Assembly (NCBI GenBank): GCA_016205085.1
Contig: JACQJN010000100.1
Coordinates: 1 to 6,132, forward strand
Reading direction: 5' to 3'
DNA length: 6,132 bases
Source of the DNA: Elusimicrobiota bacterium
GTDB taxonomy: Bacteria > Elusimicrobiota > Elusimicrobia > JACQJN01
The stretch's first letter is position 1; every line of letters begins with the position of its first letter. Positions 1-5,581 of this stretch are shown here, in pieces. The notes beneath the pieces were generated by a model. That model did no database searches and was not told the origin of the DNA. It saw only the letters and a program-made list of their open reading frames with translations. The position numbers were made by a program, and so were the translations under genes.

Positions 1-911
1 AGAGAAAAACCGGAAGCCTGCCACAAACTGGGATAAAGGCTTTGGGAAGTAAAGCCGGGAATGGTGTTGATCTCTCCGAAATAAATCTTACGAGTTCTCC
101 TGCCGACAAAAAAATCCACGCGGGCCATTCCATGGCCTTCAAAAATCTCGAAAGCCCTTTTAGCGAAATCGCGGATTCTGCCCGCCTCTAAAAAAGAGAG
201 GGGAGCGGGTATCAAAAGCTCATGACCCTTCTGATCTAAATACTTGGCCTTGTAATCAAAAAATTCATATTGGCTTCCGATTTTTATTTCTCCGCACACG
301 GAGACCCGAACATCCCCAGGCTCTCCCAAAACCCCGCAACAAATTTCCTGCCCCTCCACCCCTTTCTCCAACATCACCTTGGTATCATATCGGAAAGCCC
401 GCCGAACCGCTGGCCCCAACTCGGGCCATTTCTTGACTTTGAAAATCCCGACGGAAGAACCCAGGCGGACAGGTTTGACAAACAAAGGCAGGCCCAAACG
501 CTTCACCTCCCTCCCGTAAGATTTAAGTTCTTTCCACGAGCGAAGCAGGACATGCGGCAGAACCGGGATACGGGCCTGCATCGCCAAACGTTTCGCCACC
601 TCCTTATCCATCCCCACCGCGGAAGCCAACACCCCGCAGCCCACGTAAGGCAGATGAGCCAGCTCCAGGAATCCCTGCACGGTTCCATCCTCTCCCATCG
701 GTCCATGCAGGATAGGAAAAACCACGTCCGCTGTATACATTTTGGACAGAGAAGAGAGCAGGGAGTTCCCCTTGCGATCCATCTGGATAGCAAGAGGCTG
801 GTACCGTCTAGGATTGAGATGGTCCAAGATAGTTCTGGCAGAATTGACAGAAACCTCGTGCTCCGCCGATTGCCCTCCATACAACACCGCCACCCGTATT
901 TTTTTACTCAA
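1..911 (-). CDS. ddl: D-alanine--D-alanine ligase, C-terminus cut by window edge
   Basis: This cytoplasmic ATP-grasp enzyme joins two D-alanines using ATP, giving the dipeptide for the peptidoglycan stem. I translated the frame from a TTG at 909-911; 303 complete codons are visible. Residues 12-20 read GGQSAEHEV, with Glu17 matching E. coli DdlB Glu15. Residues 67-82 hold the PILHGPMGEDGTVQGF block, 145-155 the FVKPVRLGSSV loop, 220-224 YKAKY (Lys and Tyr of the active-site lid), 264-266 RVD, and 279-288 GEINTIPGFT with Mg ligands Glu280 and Asn282. About 306 residues is usual for the short DdlB type, so probably only a few to about 20 residues are missing. The TTG start keeps the first beta strand (KKIRVAVLYGG) and sits 5 bases after a nine-G tract. 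It overlaps the mnmA stop by 8 bases. No start before the TTG is needed. Family assignment is secure; Ddl rather than a VanA-like depsipeptide ligase follows from the conserved KY pair. Confidence 0.96.
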   Translation of the reverse strand, partial: MSKKIRVAVLYGGQSAEHEVSVNSARTILDHLNPRRYQPLAIQMDRKGNSLLSSLSKMYTADVVFPILHGPMGEDGTVQGFLELAHLPYVGCGVLASAVGMDKEVAKRLAMQARIPVLPHVLLRSWKELKSYGREVKRLGLPLFVKPVRLGSSVGIFKVKKWPELGPAVRRAFRYDTKVMLEKGVEGQEICCGVLGEPGDVRVSVCGEIKIGSQYEFFDYKAKYLDQKGHELLIPAPLSFLEAGRIRDFAKRAFEIFEGHGMARVDFFVGRRTRKIYFGEINTIPGFTSQSLYPSLWQASGFS

Positions 912-1971
912 TGATTCCCCCCCCCAACACTTCGTCCCCGTGATAAAAAACAGCCGATTGCCCCGGAGTCACCGGCGGCTGGGAAACTTCAAGACACACC
1001 TCCGCCCGGTTTCCGGATAATTTCTTCACTTGAGCCCGATACCCCGCATGACGGTATCGGACCTTCACCTCCACAGGGACAGAAGCCTCCTCCGAAGGAA
1101 GCTCCCCCGCCCAAGAAACTTGCGAAACAAAAAAATGATCGCAGCCCACCTCGCCCGGACCTCCCACCATCAGGGCATTGGCGTTTGCATCCATTCCCAC
1201 CACAACCTTCTGTCCCTCTCGGCCCCCCAGGCCCAACCCCTTCTTTTGGCCGATGGTATAATGGATCAAGCCTCGATGGGTTCCCACCTGAACTCCCTCT
1301 GTGTCCAGGATGGGTCCAGGCAAAATTTCACCGACTTGGTGTTGTCGCAGAAACTCCCTATAATCCCCGTCGGGAACAAAACAGATCTCGTGGCTGTCAG
1401 GCTTACCCGCAGTCGTCAGTCCCAAATGGCGGGCCTTTTCTCGCACCTCCACCTTAGTCATATCTCCCACGGGAAACAGGGAATGCTTCAATTCGGCCTG
1501 AGTCAGCATATAGAGAAAGTAACTCTGATCTTTTTGCAAATCCCTCGCTTTTAGCAATCGATAAAATGAGTTGCGAGTTGTGAGTTTTGAGTAGTGTCCG
1601 GTCGCTAAAAAATCCGCATCCCAGGCTTTCGCCAATTTCATTAGATAATCAAACTTGATGGAACGGTTGCACTCCACGCAGGGGTTGGGGGTTCTAGCCG
1701 AAAAATAGCTCTCCACGAAAGGGGAGATCACCTTCTCCCCAAAAAGTTTCGCAGCCTCCATGGTGTAGTGAGCTATTCCCAAGCCCTCGCAAACCCTCCT
1801 GGCGTCTTCGATATCGGAAGGGGAGCCACAACATCCAAAACCGGAGTTCAGCTTGGGCAAAAGTCTCAAAGTGACGCCCAGGACTTCATACCCCTGTTCC
1901 ACCAAAAGGGCGGCGGCCACGGAACTGTCCACCCCCCCGCTCATCGCCACCACTACACGCTTCCTGGACAT
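904..1971 (-). CDS. mnmA: tRNA-specific 2-thiouridylase MnmA
   Basis: MnmA adenylates U34 of the Lys, Glu and Gln tRNAs and replaces its 2-oxygen with sulfur, in the cytoplasm. The 355 residues are a normal full length. The PP-loop SGGVDSS is at 11-17. The TPNPCVECN motif at 94-102 carries the catalytic Cys101, and SHEICFVPDGDY at 193-204 carries the second cysteine, Cys197. HYTIGQKKGLGLGG at 237-250 and TPGQSAVFY at 335-343 are typical of the C-terminal half. Residues 126-135, between the conserved ATGHY and LLKARD segments, are encoded by a heptanucleotide tandem array. The ATG lies 5 bases after the cysteine desulfurase stop. No normal Shine-Dalgarno is seen there; the upstream bases are another heptad array giving only AGG. 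Pairing with a cysteine desulfurase fits direct sulfur transfer, as in the Bacillus YrvO-MnmA pair. Family assignment is secure. Confidence 0.97.
   Translation of the reverse strand: MSRKRVVVAMSGGVDSSVAAALLVEQGYEVLGVTLRLLPKLNSGFGCCGSPSDIEDARRVCEGLGIAHYTMEAAKLFGEKVISPFVESYFSARTPNPCVECNRSIKFDYLMKLAKAWDADFLATGHYSKLTTRNSFYRLLKARDLQKDQSYFLYMLTQAELKHSLFPVGDMTKVEVREKARHLGLTTAGKPDSHEICFVPDGDYREFLRQHQVGEILPGPILDTEGVQVGTHRGLIHYTIGQKKGLGLGGREGQKVVVGMDANANALMVGGPGEVGCDHFFVSQVSWAGELPSEEASVPVEVKVRYRHAGYRAQVKKLSGNRAEVCLEVSQPPVTPGQSAVFYHGDEVLGGGIIE
912..925 (-). promoter_or_regulatory. nine-G tract serving as probable ribosome binding site of ddl
   Basis: On the coding strand nine G residues (917-925) are followed by AATCA and then the TTG start of ddl. 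The run can pair with the CCUCC of 16S rRNA with one G-U wobble, at normal spacing. The same bases encode the Leu-Gly-Gly-Gly near the end of MnmA. Translational coupling is likely because the mnmA stop overlaps the ddl start. Confidence 0.7.
1568..1595 (-). repeat. heptanucleotide tandem array inside mnmA
   Basis: On the coding strand four 7-base units follow each other: ACTACTC, AAAACTC, ACAACTC, GCAACTC. All share ACTC at their ends and differ in the first three bases. The array runs from the second base of the His126 codon to the second base of the Ser135 codon of MnmA, encoding YSKLTTRN in a stretch where the family is variable. It has the same period as the array at 1971-1998 but an unrelated unit. 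Confidence 0.88.
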
Positions 1972-1998
1972 AGGACCTAGGACCTAGGACTTAGGACT
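1971..1998 (-). repeat. heptanucleotide tandem array at the nifS/mnmA junction
   Basis: Read on the coding strand, four consecutive 7-base units occur: AGTCCTA twice, then GGTCCTA twice. A degenerate fifth copy (TGTCCAG, 1964-1970) shares GTCC. The array encodes the last six residues and the TAG stop of the cysteine desulfurase, makes up the 5-base spacer, and ends in the A of the mnmA ATG. Period and unit identity are read directly. The resemblance to the heptanucleotide short repeats known from filamentous cyanobacteria is in type only. Confidence 0.93.
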
Positions 1999-3128
1999 CG
2001 TCTTTGTTTTTCTAAGATTTTGGGAAACACTTCTAAAAATCTCTCCACCTCCTCCATGGAATTTCCCCAGCCCACTGAAAACCTTAAAGAGCCCTTAGCC
2101 AGGGCGGGAGCTATCCCCATGGCCCTTAACACATGCGAAGGATCCACGGAGCCGGTAGAACAGGCAGGCCCACTGGAAACACAAATCCCTTCCAAATCCA
2201 ACCCCACCACCAACGCGTGTCCATCCACTCCCTCAAAAGAAAAATGGGCCGTATTCGGCAATCTCAGATCCGGGTGTCCATTTAACCGAACCCCCGGCAA
2301 CTTCAAAATTCCAACCTCCAGATGTTTTCTCAAACGCAAAAACTCCACAGAATGCTTCTGCATCTCGTTCTGAGCCAATGCACAAGCCGTTCCCAAAGCC
2401 ACAATGCCTGCCACATTCTCGGTCCCTCCTCGCCTTTCCTTCTCCTGATGTCCCGTGACCAAAGGCGACAGCCTCACCCCCCGGCGAATATAGAGGGCGC
2501 CGATCCCCTTGGGGGCGTTGAGCTTATGTCCCGACAAAGAAAGAAGGTCCGCCCCCAACTCCCGGACTGAAATAGGAATTTTTCCCACTGCCTGAACCGC
2601 ATCCGTATGAAACAATACTCCTTTCTCACGGCAGATCCGATCTATCTCATGGATAGGCTGCAACGTCCCCACTTCATTGTTGGCAAACATGATAGAAACC
2701 AGGCAGGTATCCGGTCTCAAAAACCGGCGTATCTCTTCCGGATCCACCCGGCCGTAACGATCCACCCCGACATAGTCCACCTCAAATCCACGGGCCTCGA
2801 GCAGTTTAAAACTCTCCAAGACGGCATCGTGTTCAATACGGGAGGTAATCAGATGCTTCTTGACAGCAGCCCCCTGTATGGCAAAAGCATCCGACTCTGA
2901 TCCGCAGGAAGTAAATACAATCTCATCCGGGTACTGGGCCCCGATCAGCGAACTCACCTGCGCCCGAGCCTTTTCCACAGCCCTGCGGGTTTCCTGACCC
3001 AGCCGGTAAGCGCTGTTGGGATTGCCAAAATATCTTTTCAAATAAGGAAGCATGCCGGACAACACTTCCGGCCTGACAGGGGTGGTAGCGTTATGATCGA
3101 AATAAACGGTGGGAAGAGTCACGGTCAC
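1977..3128 (-). CDS. nifS: cysteine desulfurase, NifS/IscS family
   Basis: This PLP enzyme removes sulfur from L-cysteine as an enzyme-bound persulfide, releasing alanine. The 383 residues match the family. Visible motifs are YFDHNATTPVRPEV near the N-terminus, FGNPNS at 34-39, the PLP-stacking His100, ANNEVG at 149-154, HTDAVQ at 174-179 (Asp176 and Gln179 contact PLP), the PLP lysine Lys202 in SGHKLNAPKG, RRGGTEN at 232-238, and catalytic Cys323 in SSGPACSTGS. The GTG start overlaps the preceding stop as GTGA; a second in-frame GTG two codons later is an alternative. Position directly before mnmA suggests its main job is sulfur for tRNA thiolation, although Fe-S cluster assembly cannot be excluded because no scaffold gene is visible. 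The last six residues (VLSPRS) and the stop codon come from a heptad tandem array, so the tail is probably not conserved. The symbol nifS is a family label and does not imply nitrogen fixation. Confidence 0.95.
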   Translation of the reverse strand: MTVTLPTVYFDHNATTPVRPEVLSGMLPYLKRYFGNPNSAYRLGQETRRAVEKARAQVSSLIGAQYPDEIVFTSCGSESDAFAIQGAAVKKHLITSRIEHDAVLESFKLLEARGFEVDYVGVDRYGRVDPEEIRRFLRPDTCLVSIMFANNEVGTLQPIHEIDRICREKGVLFHTDAVQAVGKIPISVRELGADLLSLSGHKLNAPKGIGALYIRRGVRLSPLVTGHQEKERRGGTENVAGIVALGTACALAQNEMQKHSVEFLRLRKHLEVGILKLPGVRLNGHPDLRLPNTAHFSFEGVDGHALVVGLDLEGICVSSGPACSTGSVDPSHVLRAMGIAPALAKGSLRFSVGWGNSMEEVERFLEVFPKILEKQRRVLSPRS

Positions 3129-3844
3129 TGTCCAAATCCGAAACCTTTAAACAAATCCTCATCCTCCGCAACCTTTTTCTTTCCCTGACTCTCTTCTTTC
3201 TTGGCCGGCGCAGGAGCGCTAGCCCCCGGAAGCTGCGTCTTCTTAACGCCTCCCTCCGCCTCCACCGGCTGGACAATGACTTTGCGAATCCCTTCGCTGA
3301 AAGCCAAAATTCCCGATTTGGCATCAAAAAACAGATGAAAAGGGCTTTCTTTCATCTGAGGCTCATAGGCTTTGCCCAGATTGACCTTCATTTGTTCCCA
3401 ACCAGGATTATATTGAAGCATGCCGCGCACATCGACCCGCTTGCGCACGATGGGCAAAGAAAACCGAATCCGATAGATGCCATTGGCATCCGTAATGCCC
3501 GTATCAAAAGCGGTGGACTCGAAAGCCTGTTTTTTCCCCTCACCCATCGGGACGTCTCCCGTCGGAGTTCCCGTCGCTGAAACGGCCCGGATCACCACCC
3601 CTTGGATGGGGTTATCCTGATAATCCGTGATAATCCCTTGAATATATCCCTCCAGATAATCGGCACTCCTGGGAAGAGAAAAGAACAAAAACTCTTTACG
3701 GCCGATGTAGCGCTGATTGACCACCAGATCCACAACCCGTTCCTCAGCCAAATCCAGAACCCGAAGGTTCTTTCCAGCCTTGCCTCCCATGCCCGCACAG
3801 CCTATAAAAGCAGTGATCAGCAAAACTTCTTTAAGCCCACGCAT
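3125..3844 (-). CDS. predicted lipoprotein with carboxypeptidase-regulatory-like domain, function unknown
   Basis: I do not recognise this 239-residue protein as a named gene. Residues 1-16 look like a lipoprotein signal: MRGLKE, a hydrophobic stretch, then FIGC with Cys16 as the probable lipidated residue. Phe at -3 is less usual than Leu. Ala at +2 argues against inner-membrane retention, so an outer-membrane, periplasm-facing location is likely. Residues about 67-127 (GYIQGIITDYQDNPIQGVV through TDANGIYRI) match the pattern of carboxypeptidase-regulatory-like beta-sandwiches. Residues 200-228 are a low-complexity Ala/Pro/Lys/Glu linker, and the C-terminus ends in DLFKGFGFGQ. The gene starts 37 bases after motB and shares GTGA with the cysteine desulfurase, so it is probably co-translated with that gene. 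Its place next to the stator genes makes an envelope or motor-accessory role possible, but that is inference only. No Shine-Dalgarno is found at normal distance; a TATAAT lies 10 bases before the ATG. Confidence 0.8.
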   Translation of the reverse strand: MRGLKEVLLITAFIGCAGMGGKAGKNLRVLDLAEERVVDLVVNQRYIGRKEFLFFSLPRSADYLEGYIQGIITDYQDNPIQGVVIRAVSATGTPTGDVPMGEGKKQAFESTAFDTGITDANGIYRIRFSLPIVRKRVDVRGMLQYNPGWEQMKVNLGKAYEPQMKESPFHLFFDAKSGILAFSEGIRKVIVQPVEAEGGVKKTQLPGASAPAPAKKEESQGKKKVAEDEDLFKGFGFGQ

Positions 3845-3854
3845 GTGTTTCGTA

Positions 3855-3860
3855 ATTATA
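3855..3860 (-). promoter_or_regulatory. possible -10 element (TATAAT) before the lipoprotein gene
   Basis: A perfect TATAAT on the minus strand ends 10 bases before the lipoprotein ATG. No good TTGACA-like -35 is found 16-18 bases upstream. If active, transcription would start only a few bases before the ATG, giving a nearly leaderless message, which would fit the absence of a well-spaced Shine-Dalgarno (the nearest AAGGA is about 16 bases away). A chance match in an A/T-rich gap remains plausible. Confidence 0.35.
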
Positions 3861-3881
3861 TCCTTTTAGGCCCTCCGATGG

Positions 3882-4511
3882 CTACTTCTTAGTAGGCGGG
3901 GTGGATTTGACAAAAAATATGACTCGTCTATTCTTGGCTCTATTCTCCGGATTGTCATTGGAAACCGACGGACGGTATTCCCCATATCCGATGGCAGCCA
4001 GCCTGGAGGGGGGAACCCGCTTGGTATTGACTAGAAACCGGACTACATTCGTCGCCCGAGCCGTGGAAAGTTCCCAATTGCTTTCGAACTGATGGGTCCG
4101 GATGGGAATATTGTCCGTGTGACCTTCCACAATGATATCCTGCTTTTCAGCTAATTGACTCAATGAAGGAGACAGTTTGTTGAGGATTTCCACCATGCGA
4201 GGAGCCAAATCGGCTTTGCCACTTTCAAAAAAAGCCATCTGTCCCTGCTCGCTCAAAGAAATCTTCATTCCTTCCTTATCCACCTTCACCTCTCCCGCAA
4301 TGCTCTCCTTCTTCATCAATTCCTCCACCTGAGCCTTGGCATTCTGGATATTCTTGTTGAGAGCCGCCGACAAGGCATAGAGAATAATGAAAAAACACAC
4401 CAATTCCGTCATCAGATCGGCATAGTTGATCAGCCAGGGAGGCGCCGGATGGCCGATCTGAGACACCCTCGGATCATCCTCATCAATGAGATTTCTAGGC
4501 TTTAAAGGCAT
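3882..4511 (-). CDS. motB: flagellar motor stator protein MotB
   Basis: MotB forms the stator with MotA: one transmembrane helix lines the ion channel and a periplasmic OmpA-like domain anchors the complex to peptidoglycan. Residues 1-25 are cytoplasmic and rich in charges. The helix at about 26-50 contains YADLMTELVCFF, with ion-binding Asp32 at the same number as in E. coli MotB. The OmpA-like domain covers about 90-203, with GHTD at 130-133 and NWELSTARATNVVRFL at 145-160, including the peptidoglycan-binding arginine Arg152. At 209 residues it is short for the family (about 260-310 is common), mainly because the plug/linker after the helix is brief. Glu36 in the helix is unusual. The start lies 3 bases after the motA stop, with only a weak AGAAG before it, consistent with translational coupling. 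Ion type (H+ or Na+) cannot be decided, although Cys39 resembles the position of Cys31 in PomB. Confidence 0.95.
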   Translation of the reverse strand: MPLKPRNLIDEDDPRVSQIGHPAPPWLINYADLMTELVCFFIILYALSAALNKNIQNAKAQVEELMKKESIAGEVKVDKEGMKISLSEQGQMAFFESGKADLAPRMVEILNKLSPSLSQLAEKQDIIVEGHTDNIPIRTHQFESNWELSTARATNVVRFLVNTKRVPPSRLAAIGYGEYRPSVSNDNPENRAKNRRVIFFVKSTPPTKK

Positions 4512-4514
4512 CTT

Positions 4515-5318
4515 CTACTGGGGGGGAGCCTCTGACCGCTTAGCTCCCACCTTGACCATCACCCGTTTGGCAGGCTCCAAATAGGCCTTGAGATTTGCTT
4601 CCACCACGCTGGGATTAGCTCCGCTCTGCAGCAAAAGCACTCCGCGGATAATAATCTCTTTAATCAACAACTCCTCTTCCGAACGCCGATGGAGCTTGCC
4701 CGCCATGGGCAGAAACAAAAGATATCCGGCCCCTAATCCATAAAAAGCGGCCGCCAGGGCCAGAGCCATGCGCCGAGGTACCTCTTCCACATCGCTGATG
4801 GAGTTGAGCATCAAAATCATTCCTAAAACAGTGCCGATGATGCCGAATGCCGGGGAGTAGGTTCCCAAGGCATTGAAAATTTCTCGCCCCACCTTGTGCC
4901 TTTCACGAATAAATCCGATTTCCGTTTCCAACATGTTGCGGATAAATTCCTGGTCGGAACCATCCACCACCAACTGCACCCCCCTCTTTAAAAAATCATT
5001 GTTGATTTTTTTAAGATCCACTTCCAAGGCCAAGAAGCCTTCCTTTTTAGCCTTCTGGGACAAGGTCACAAAGGTACTCACAATTTCAGAGGTATCTTCC
5101 CCAACTGAAAAAAGAACCTTTCTCAAAACTTTTCCCAGACCCATCACCTGGGAAATAGGGTAATTGACCAAAATAGAACAAAAGGTGCCTCCCATCACCA
5201 CTAAAAAAGCCTCCACGTTCATGAAAGGCTTGAATCCGCCAACACCCTCCGCAATAAAAATGGAGGCCACCACAAAACCGAAGAAAACTATAATCCCCGC
5301 TACTGATGCAATATCCAT
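4515..5318 (-). CDS. motA: flagellar motor stator protein MotA
   Basis: MotA is the inner-membrane stator subunit whose cytoplasmic loop pushes on FliG of the rotor. The 267 residues are a normal length. Four membrane segments are seen at about 4-22, 34-53, 152-173 and 183-206. The large cytoplasmic loop contains KKEGFLALE at 91-99, where Lys91 and Glu99 occupy the places of E. coli Arg90 and Glu98. Residues 155-168 (SPAFGIIGTVLGMI) carry the conserved channel proline Pro156, equivalent to E. coli Pro173. AAAFYGLGAGYLLFLPMAGKL around 189-209 is the fourth-helix signature. The ATG is preceded by a good GGAGG, with about 11 bases between them. The gene follows flbD after 28 bases and precedes motB by 3. 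It looks like the Bacillus/Aquifex-type MotA rather than the enterobacterial one. Confidence 0.96.
   Translation of the reverse strand: MDIASVAGIIVFFGFVVASIFIAEGVGGFKPFMNVEAFLVVMGGTFCSILVNYPISQVMGLGKVLRKVLFSVGEDTSEIVSTFVTLSQKAKKEGFLALEVDLKKINNDFLKRGVQLVVDGSDQEFIRNMLETEIGFIRERHKVGREIFNALGTYSPAFGIIGTVLGMILMLNSISDVEEVPRRMALALAAAFYGLGAGYLLFLPMAGKLHRRSEEELLIKEIIIRGVLLLQSGANPSVVEANLKAYLEPAKRVMVKVGAKRSEAPPQ
4990..5011 (-). other. A/T inverted repeat inside motA
   Basis: The 9-base arms at 4990-4998 and 5003-5011 are perfectly complementary around a 4-base loop, with one C-G pair and otherwise A-T pairs. It lies in codons for KKINNDFLK of MotA. A strongly A/T stem is weak, so a terminator role is unlikely; it may simply reflect lysine and phenylalanine codons. 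Confidence 0.4.
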
Positions 5319-5329
5319 CTTTGTCGCGT

Positions 5330-5334
5330 CCTCC
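5330..5334 (-). promoter_or_regulatory. ribosome binding site of motA
   Basis: A GGAGG lies on the minus strand in the 28-base flbD-motA gap, about 11 bases before the motA ATG. It supports that ATG as the start and is the clearest Shine-Dalgarno in the window. Confidence 0.65.
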
Positions 5335-5346
5335 GCACCACTTCTT

Positions 5347-5571
5347 CTATTCTCGTTGGAAACCCGCGATAGGGTTCACAACCGGCTTTCCGGAATTGAT
5401 TTTCTTACGGTACTCCAAAATACGGGACACCACCTCCTCCACACGATCTCGAACCACAAATCGATTCCCCGTCACCAAAGTGATCACCGTATCCGGAGCG
5501 GATTCTACCGTTTCAATCAGTTCCGCATTTAAAGTAAGTATGCTCCCATTGAGCCTATGAACCGTGATCAT
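5347..5571 (-). CDS. flbD: flagellar protein FlbD
   Basis: This 74-residue protein matches the small FlbD family of flagellar operons, which should not be confused with the Caulobacter sigma-54 activator of the same name. The family signature is clear: MITVHRLNG at the N-terminus, then LNAELIETVESAPDTVITLVTGNRFVVRD at 14-42, and EEVVSRILEYRKKI at 45-58. The tail at 60-74 is probably disordered. There is no membrane segment or signal peptide. The biochemical role of the family is poorly defined. Its place before motA and motB is the common arrangement in Firmicutes, spirochaetes and several uncultured phyla. The ATG is 10 bases after the upstream stop; the nearest GGAG is about 13 bases from the ATG, inside the upstream gene. 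Confidence 0.93.
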   Translation of the reverse strand: MITVHRLNGSILTLNAELIETVESAPDTVITLVTGNRFVVRDRVEEVVSRILEYRKKINSGKPVVNPIAGFQRE

Positions 5572-5581
5572 GGTTCAGGGG

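Noticed and set aside
503..880. Minus-strand reading frame of 125 codons within ddl
   Set aside because: It is in a different frame from the Ddl motifs and is Trp/Arg/Cys-rich, typical of an out-of-frame translation.
270..914. Long plus-strand reading frame of 214 codons opposite ddl
   Set aside because: The minus strand here encodes a complete set of Ddl motifs. The plus-strand translation is His/Arg/Pro-rich with no recognisable domain, as expected of an antisense shadow.
1030..1554. Plus-strand reading frame of 174 codons opposite mnmA
   Set aside because: It is antisense to conserved MnmA sequence, is low-complexity in character, and has no domain.
1932..1938. Seven-G run in the mnmA PP-loop as a phase-variable site
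   Set aside because: It encodes the required Gly-Gly of SGGVDSS, and any slip would destroy the enzyme near its start. It is better explained by GGG codon use.
3845..3881. Terminator after motB
   Set aside because: No stem followed by a T run was found on the minus strand in this gap.
4520..4526. Seven-G run (plus strand) at the motA 3' end as a regulatory tract
   Set aside because: On the coding strand it is a C run encoding Pro-Pro at the MotA C-terminus; it cannot act as a Shine-Dalgarno for motB.
4990..5011. A/T stem with T run as an intrinsic terminator inside motA
   Set aside because: The stem has a single C-G pair, lies in the middle of an intact motA gene, and is explained by Lys/Phe codons.
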